DNA of 20,747 nt from Faecalicoccus sp. (GTDB taxonomy: Bacteria; Bacillota_I; Bacilli_A; Erysipelotrichales; Erysipelotrichaceae). The notes beneath the pieces are model-generated. The model was given only the letters and a program-made list of their open reading frames with translations, did not search any database and was not told the origin of the DNA. The position numbers and the translations under genes are program-made. This document shows, piece after piece, positions 17,401-20,747 of the stretch. Each line of letters starts with the position of its first letter. Position 1 is the first letter of the stretch. The stretch covers positions 1 through 20,747 of the forward strand of contig JAGAWH010000219.1 of the NCBI GenBank assembly GCA_017941505.1, given 5' to 3'.

Positions 17401-17612
17401 TTACCCATGGCTTTATGGACTTAGTGGCCTGGTTAGAGGACAAGATCGTTATTTTGGACTTTAAAACCGATGCACTTGATAACCCGCAGGATTTCATCGA
17501 TCGCTACGCTGTTCAGCTTCAAACCTATAAAGAAGCCATGGCTAAAATGAGTGATCTGCCGATTGAAACCTACATCTGGTCCTTTAGAAATAACACATTG
17601 ATATCTTTATAA
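14460..17612 (+). CDS. addA: AddA subunit of ATP-dependent helicase-nuclease
   Basis: UvrD/Rep-type superfamily 1 helicase fused to a RecB-type nuclease; with AddB it unwinds and resects DNA ends. The 1050 residues show Walker A ASAGSGKT (22-29), motif Ia TFTNDAAGEMK, motif II VDEFQDT (368-374), motif III GDIKQSIYGFR, motif IV LKDNFRS, motif V IKTIHGSKGLQYKVV and motif VI EEMRILYVATTR. The C-terminal nuclease has GTVFHE (912-917), HGFMD (Asp987), LDFKTD (Asp1000, Lys1002) and the QLQTY helix. All catalytic residues are present. It is shorter than B. subtilis AddA (about 1230). A strong AAAGGAGGTG (14445-14454) precedes ATG, and the start overlaps the addB stop by one base. Confidence 0.95.
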   Translation: MPFTDMQQKAIDAIDKNILVSASAGSGKTSVLVERLCKLVLKGNSIDTILAMTFTNDAAGEMKARLLSALQKKNEEQPSDYLSNQMALLQTASICTIDSFCNSIVQKYYYKLGISYTMANSVASDSQKQSCFRSAYEAACLNMDPVQFARLKFYFLCYGKREEDIEKEIKKFIELANSKPEPEKWIEEIIENAKQGPNESTMYWFLTYFRIRIQALIDLCSEFVMIANKPEDFQLKKQKLMDCLLYLENQDYSGFVQAFRVYFQSTPAIKSGKKSGLDKAVAEEFKDYEKDIAKYLFKEDDFNSDRAFVSEFVETYCALALDISKRFSEYKKAMEIIDYNDMEHFTYELLKMEDVNEEVRNKYKFILVDEFQDTNDLQESIIGCIAKNEDRKVFRVGDIKQSIYGFRQARPSIMKGHMEKKDEYNETIILKDNFRSGEGIVDFNNKFYQTIMNSDLLGENFSEDDLATSGKILTKEETETEQKINPIPVRFLYTAVDPWMVAHDEDIKKTTAKKLHRININNLIAEDILKRIAAGRSYRDICILTRGHGPQEDLKATLEAYGIPAMAEIGHGFYNNSAIQIILNALQALINPYDDIALCATLMSPLMNINAQMLADACMTKDRNEYLYPHIKDLEWMEKWKDIQSLVSCPITEMIRSLYKINDFYENHTTAQDKTNLDLFLENASSYVNQKDVRGFIRYIKEEASQDAVGEAAPFGKNEDVVQIKTIHGSKGLQYKVVYLYSQHESRDHDASNPMPSDPDLGLCPAGIDSEFKIKRESMAHIAARTKRFHDDLSEEMRILYVATTRPIFELVIVDAIDDLSSYPTEFNARALLAKKGYTGWLLNTREDTGLVLDYIQELSETPSSKGGFQTITKKVYNRPITTLQSNTASAAKVHLEWPAISFEKNMGTVRGTVFHEIAGGCSYPYKKEECIAFASKHGFTITDRDFIKFEALNNNQDYAKWMAAKHEFESSYIIAENGTITHGFMDLVAWLEDKIVILDFKTDALDNPQDFIDRYAVQLQTYKEAMAKMSDLPIETYIWSFRNNTLISL

Positions 17613-17620
17613 ATAAAACA

Positions 17621-17657
17621 TTCCCTTCCGTTTATCCCAAATGGAAGGGCTTTTATT
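17621..17657 (+). terminator. Terminator after addA
   Basis: CCCTTCC (17623-17629) pairs with GGAAGGG (17643-17649) over a 13-nt loop and is followed by CTTTTATTT. It lies 8 bases after the addA stop. Confidence 0.75.
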
Positions 17658-17687
17658 TCGATATCCTTAAGAATATGCCATTTTAGT

Positions 17688-17716
17688 TTGAACTTTTATT
17701 TTTAATAGCTTACAAT
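17688..17716 (+). promoter_or_regulatory. Promoter of the purine permease gene
   Basis: TTGAAC (17688-17693) and TACAAT (17711-17716) are separated by 17 bases, a good SigA-type promoter. It gives a leader of about 33 nt with AAGGGAG about 12 bases before ATG. The leader is too short for a purine riboswitch, and none of the expected conserved junction sequence is seen. Confidence 0.65.
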
Positions 17717-17755
17717 GTTTGCGTCTATATTATAGAAAGGGAGAAAGTATAAAAT

Positions 17756-19081
17756 ATGGATAAGTTCTTTAAATTAACTGAAAAGGGAACGAATGTCAGA
17801 ACCGAACTGATTGCCGGTTTGACAACTTTCCTGGCTATGGCTTACATCCTTGGTGTTAACCCTTCTGTTCTGGGTGATGCAGGAATGGATGTTGGCTCTG
17901 TATTCATGGCTACCGCTATTTCCTCCGGTCTTGCCTCGATCTTAATGGGTCTTTTGGCAAACTACCCTGTCGCATTAGCGCCTGGTATGGGTGTAAACGC
18001 ATTATTCTCTTATACCATCGTATTAGCTATGGGTTACAGCTGGCAGGCAGCTTTAGCAGCTGTATTCATTTCCGGTATTATCTTCGTAGTAATTTCCATT
18101 ACAGGTATCCGTCAATGGATCATTAACGCAATTCCGGTACAGATCAAGCTTGCGATCGGTGCAGGTATCGGCTTCTTTATCGCATTTATCGGATTAAAAA
18201 ATGCCGGCATCATCATCGCTAACCAGGCAACATTTGTAGGTATCGGTGATTTATCCGATCCGGCAGTACTGCTTGCAATCTTTGGCTTATTTGTAACAAT
18301 CTTCTTAGTTATTAAGAATGTTCCGGCAGCTGTATTCGTTGGTATGGTTATCACTGCTGCAGTGGGAATTGTCTTAGGTATGTCAGGTTGCGCAGGTATG
18401 CCTGCATTACCGCAGTCCTGGGCTTTAAACTTCCGTATGGAAGGCTTAGGTGCATGTTTTGCCGGAATGGGTGAATTATTCTCCAGTCCGTTCAATGCGT
18501 TTGTGATCATCTTCTCATTCTTATTCGTTGACTTCTTCGATACAGCAGGTACTTTGGTTGCGATTGGTAACCGTATCGGTCTTGTAGATAGAAACGGACA
18601 ATTAGAAAATGCAGAACGCGCTTTATTAGCTGACGCAATCGGAACTGTTGCCGGTGCTACTTTAGGTACAAGTACCGTAACAAGTTTCGTTGAATCTTCT
18701 TCCGGTGTAGGTGTTGGTGGACGTACAGGTTTAACAGCTGTTACTACAGGTGTATTATTCTTGTTATCCTTATTCATCTCACCAATCGTATTAAGCGCTG
18801 TTACAAACGCTGTTACTGCTCCAGCTCTTATCGTGGTAGGTATCATGATGGCTCAGCAGTTAGGCGGCATTGATTGGGATGATATGGTATACGCTTCTTC
18901 TGCATTCGTTACAATCATCATTATGGTATTGATGTATTCCATCTCTGATGGTATCGCATGCGGATTCATGGTTTATACAGTTGGTATGATCGCTGCAGGT
19001 CGTATTAAAGAAATTCATCCTTCTGTTTGGATCTTGTTGGTAATCTTTATTATTTACTTCGCAACTCCATTCTTTATGTGA
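17756..19081 (+). CDS. NCS2 family purine permease (AzgA/PbuG-type)
   Basis: Polytopic membrane transporter of 441 residues, probably for hypoxanthine/guanine or adenine. The N-terminus NVRTELIAGLTTFLAMAYIL (14-33) and the following NPSVL are typical of the AzgA-like branch. So are VALAPGMGVNALFSY (about 72-86), the FDTAGTLVAIGNRIGLVD region (about 262-279) and LGTSTVTSFVESSSGVGVGG (about 303-322). About 12-14 hydrophobic segments are present. Codon use differs from the neighbours (many GGT, GCT and GTA codons), which suggests strong expression. It has its own promoter and terminator. Purine specificity is a family inference; hpt in this window could use the imported bases. Confidence 0.88.
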   Translation: MDKFFKLTEKGTNVRTELIAGLTTFLAMAYILGVNPSVLGDAGMDVGSVFMATAISSGLASILMGLLANYPVALAPGMGVNALFSYTIVLAMGYSWQAALAAVFISGIIFVVISITGIRQWIINAIPVQIKLAIGAGIGFFIAFIGLKNAGIIIANQATFVGIGDLSDPAVLLAIFGLFVTIFLVIKNVPAAVFVGMVITAAVGIVLGMSGCAGMPALPQSWALNFRMEGLGACFAGMGELFSSPFNAFVIIFSFLFVDFFDTAGTLVAIGNRIGLVDRNGQLENAERALLADAIGTVAGATLGTSTVTSFVESSSGVGVGGRTGLTAVTTGVLFLLSLFISPIVLSAVTNAVTAPALIVVGIMMAQQLGGIDWDDMVYASSAFVTIIIMVLMYSISDGIACGFMVYTVGMIAAGRIKEIHPSVWILLVIFIIYFATPFFM

Positions 19082-19090
19082 TGACATACA

Positions 19091-19121
19091 AAGCCGGGGA
19101 ATCAATCCCCGGCTTTTCTTA
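19091..19121 (+). terminator. Strong terminator after the purine permease
   Basis: AAGCCGGGGA (19091-19100) and TCCCCGGCTT (19106-19115) form a perfect 10-bp stem with loop ATCAA, followed by TTCTTATTT. It ends the plus-strand permease transcript and may also stop the convergent minus-strand transcript, though the T tract on that side is poor. Confidence 0.9.
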
Positions 19122-19148
19122 TTTCATTCGCTTCTTTTTTTTGCTCAT
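19119..19148 (-). other. Possible 9-codon basic mini-ORF after the EIIB-ROK gene
   Basis: Right after the EIIB-ROK stop codon the minus strand reads AGAAGGA, then eight bases, then an ATG that opens a nine-codon frame (Met-Ser-Lys-Lys-Lys-Lys-Arg-Met-Lys) ending in TAA just before the shared hairpin. A ribosome binding site and start are present, but such short frames arise easily by chance in A-rich sequence. Confidence 0.15.
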
Positions 19149-19161
19149 CTAAATATTCCTT

Positions 19162-20568
19162 CTAAATTTGATCACCATGCCGAATCATCGACAACATAGC
19201 TCCTGTAATCATGTATTCCTTTTCATCATCCAATTCATATAATTCCGGAACACCTTCCGGAGGAAGTACTTTTACCAATTCATCATGAATCGATGAAAGA
19301 GACGGAAGTAAAGGTCCATGTAAGAGCATCTTTTCCGGTCCGGATACAAGGATAATATTTACCAGGAACGGTAACATGAACTTTAAGGTACCTTCCGGTG
19401 TTTTTATCAATTCCTGTGGGTCACCATCAAATTTATAGAAGTCTCTTGCCCAGCGCATCTCGCCTAAAATTCCTCTTCTTCCGTTCGCAAAGACTCCGCG
19501 TTTGACCAGGGCTAACGAGTTATAATCTCCGATCGGCTGATATAAATACGCCATATCTTCAAATCCTTCATTCAATGAGTTATATCCATAAGCTACCGCA
19601 TTGGTGTGATTCATGAGCCTTAATTTTAATCCCGGAAATTTATCTCTGAGGTACTGGCGTAAATCCGGATACTCATCCGTAAAATGGGAATAAATATAAT
19701 GGTGGGTAGATACCATTCCCGGCAAGGCCAGTACAACCTCTTCCAATTCCGGATGTTTAGAACGTGTCACACAGATAATATGTTCAAAATCGTTAACGGT
19801 TTTCTGTTTGGTCTTAAGGATTGAACCATCTTCCACAATCTTTCCGTTGCGGTAATATCGGAAACATAAATGTCTTCCTTCTACCGAAGAATAATAGGCA
19901 ATAACTAAGATCTTTCTTGTATTGTCAAACTCACGGCGTACGATTTCTTTTCTGGTTACTGTTTCTTTTCTTGCCTGTTCAATACTATCCTTGACAAAAT
20001 TCACCATTTCTCCCGGATCAAATTTTGCGAATATCGTATTCGGAATCATGCATACAACTTTACCGTTCAGGGCTTTTTTGATCTTATCGTATTCATAGGC
20101 AATCTGCGGAGCTAAGAAAATACCATCGTATTTAAAGCCTTCCACGTATACATTCATATACGATACCGCATTAAATTCATAATCGATGGAAAGTGTCTTT
20201 GCCGCCTGGTTCAACTTATTGGCAAAGAAACCGGTTGTAAGACCGCCTGTGCAGCAAAGTAAAATCTTTACGGTTTTACTCTTTTTCATTTCCAGAAGCT
20301 CTTTGATCATATCGTTGATCATCTCTTTGGCATGTTCAAAATCATTCATTTCAAAATGAAGATAAAACGGATTGTTTTCATTTGCCTTTTCGATGATCAT
20401 CAATTCCATGACCCCAAAGTCATAGAATAATATATCGGCATAGGCATTTTCGGTTTCTAAACGATATGCGTTTTCGTTTTGTTTGATTAATGTATATTCA
20501 TCGTGTGTCTGTAAAGGTACCCATTCATGAAGCTGGGCAATTACCTTTGGATCTCCATATTGTTCCAT
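19162..20568 (-). CDS. Fusion of a PTS EIIB-like domain and a degenerate ROK-fold domain
   Basis: Numbered from ATG 20568 (468 residues). Residues 1-97 form an unrecognised, acidic alpha/beta region. Residues 98-190 look like a lactose/cellobiose-type PTS EIIB domain: VKILLCCTGGLTTGFFANKL (100-119) matches 'I-x-LvC-x-x-GMST-x-llv-x-kM', with Cys106 as likely phospho-acceptor, followed by YDGIFLAPQIAYEYDKIKKA (147-166) and VVCMIPNTIFAKFD (171-184). Residues from about 218 resemble a ROK domain: VVLALPGMVS (278-287), LRLMNHTNAVAYGY (316-329) and a later RGVFANGRRGILGEM (357-371). ROK kinase motifs are lost: the DxGGTxx strand reads AYYSSVEG, the catalytic Asp of 'NDANAA' is missing, and no zinc cysteine cluster is present. 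No helix-turn-helix is seen. GAGGAG (20575-20580) six bases upstream fixes the start over an in-frame ATG at 20598. It is probably a sugar/PTS-state sensor or scaffold; function unknown. Confidence 0.65.
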   Translation of the reverse strand: MEQYGDPKVIAQLHEWVPLQTHDEYTLIKQNENAYRLETENAYADILFYDFGVMELMIIEKANENNPFYLHFEMNDFEHAKEMINDMIKELLEMKKSKTVKILLCCTGGLTTGFFANKLNQAAKTLSIDYEFNAVSYMNVYVEGFKYDGIFLAPQIAYEYDKIKKALNGKVVCMIPNTIFAKFDPGEMVNFVKDSIEQARKETVTRKEIVRREFDNTRKILVIAYYSSVEGRHLCFRYYRNGKIVEDGSILKTKQKTVNDFEHIICVTRSKHPELEEVVLALPGMVSTHHYIYSHFTDEYPDLRQYLRDKFPGLKLRLMNHTNAVAYGYNSLNEGFEDMAYLYQPIGDYNSLALVKRGVFANGRRGILGEMRWARDFYKFDGDPQELIKTPEGTLKFMLPFLVNIILVSGPEKMLLHGPLLPSLSSIHDELVKVLPPEGVPELYELDDEKEYMITGAMLSMIRHGDQI

Positions 20569-20596
20569 ACTGTTCTCCTCGTATCTTGTTATGACC

Positions 20597-20625
20597 ATTG
20601 TATCATAAAAAAGGGGCTGTTTCAG
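20597..20625 (-). promoter_or_regulatory. Promoter of the EIIB-ROK gene
   Basis: The minus strand shows TGATACAAT, an extended -10 with TACAAT at 20597-20602, and CTGAAA (20620-20625) 17 bases upstream as a weak -35. Expected transcription start is near 20590, giving a leader of about 22 nt with GAGGAG. Confidence 0.6.
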
Positions 20626-20640
20626 TTAAAATTGTAGACA
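20613..20640. repeat. Possible terminal repeat of an insertion sequence (left end)
   Basis: GGGGCTGTTTCAG, followed by an AT-rich stretch and TGTAGACAG, resembles the outer end of some Bacillota insertion sequences. An inward-facing hairpin and the start of an open frame follow, as in many IS ends. The other end and target duplication are outside the window, so this is only a candidate. Confidence 0.25.
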
Positions 20641-20646
20641 GTCAAT

Positions 20647-20687
20647 AAAAAAGGCGGGAACGCTAATGAAAGCGACCCGTCTTTTTA
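20647..20687. terminator. Two-way terminator with a nested hairpin
   Basis: AAAAAGGCGGG (20648-20658) pairs with CCCGTCTTTTT (20676-20686), with one G-T pair, around an inner stem CGCT/AGCG. A/T runs on both sides let it work on either strand. It lies upstream of the EIIB-ROK promoter and just before the ATG at 20701. Confidence 0.65.
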
Positions 20688-20700
20688 GTATCATTAGAGT

Positions 20701-20747
20701 ATGAAAAACACAACTAATCCAAGCCCTAACGAACGAACATATTATAA
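20701..20747 (+). CDS. Start of an unidentified gene cut by the window edge
   Basis: An ATG at 20701 opens a frame of 15 codons (beginning Met-Lys-Asn-Thr-Thr-Asn-Pro) that runs off the end of the window. The ribosome binding site is weak (TTAGAG). If 20613-20640 is an insertion-sequence end, this would be its transposase, but too little is visible to say. Confidence 0.3.
   Translation, partial: MKNTTNPSPNERTYY

Noticed and set aside
17717..17755. Purine riboswitch in the leader of the purine permease
   Set aside because: The leader is only about 33 nt and lacks the paired helices and junction sequence of a purine aptamer; upstream sequence is the addA terminator and promoter.
18112..18846. 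A 244-codon open frame antisense to the purine permease
   Set aside because: Its product is a low-complexity Thr/Pro/Lys/Asn-rich chain with no domain, and it lies fully inside a well-supported transporter gene. It is a frame shadow.
20569..20598. Longer N-terminus for the EIIB-ROK protein starting at 20598
   Set aside because: GAGGAG lies within it at ideal distance from ATG 20568, and the upstream ATG overlaps the predicted -10 box, before the expected transcript start.

Overview
The window looks like a chromosomal segment of a low-to-moderate GC Bacillota (Firmicutes) bacterium. AGGAGG-type ribosome binding sites, TATAAT/TTGACA-type promoters, the tilS-hpt-ftsH-hslO-dusB and rnmV-rsmA-ispE gene orders, an AddAB (RexAB-like) recombination pair and a DUF1146 membrane protein all fit. 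My best guess is the class Erysipelotrichia; this rests on overall protein flavour and gene order and could not be tested by search. Nearly all genes are housekeeping genes. No tRNA, rRNA or CRISPR array was seen.

Layout. Positions 1-192 hold no gene but contain several hairpins, including the end of a plus-strand transcript from outside the window and terminators for dusB. From 10844 down to 193, twelve minus-strand genes lie head to tail with gaps of at most 38 nt and several overlaps: rnmV, rsmA, ispE, a DUF1146 membrane protein, a degenerate MreB-like protein, a TagO/WecA-type glycosyl-1-phosphate transferase, a solitary PemK/MazF-like protein, tilS, hpt, ftsH, hslO and dusB. They could be one long operon covering rRNA maturation and methylation, isoprenoid and cell-envelope precursors, tRNA modification, purine salvage and proteostasis. 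A separate minus-strand HAD phosphatase (10898-11746) has its own promoter and terminator and is divergent from addB-addA (11875-17612, plus strand), the double-strand-break repair helicase-nuclease. Next come a plus-strand NCS2/AzgA-type purine permease (17756-19081) with its own promoter and a strong terminator, and a convergent minus-strand gene (19162-20568) that encodes an unusual fusion of a PTS EIIB-like domain to a degenerate ROK (sugar-kinase-fold) domain. The last ~140 bases carry a two-way terminator and the first codons of a further plus-strand gene, and may be the edge of an insertion sequence.

The most unusual items are: the EIIB-ROK fusion, which keeps the phospho-cysteine motif but has lost the kinase motifs; the MreB-like protein, which has lost the actin-fold phosphate-binding residues but still sits in an envelope gene cluster; the MazF-like protein, which has no antitoxin and lacks the family's usual arginine; and two promoters (rnmV, addB) whose -10 boxes lie so close to the start codon that the mRNAs should have almost no 5' leader.
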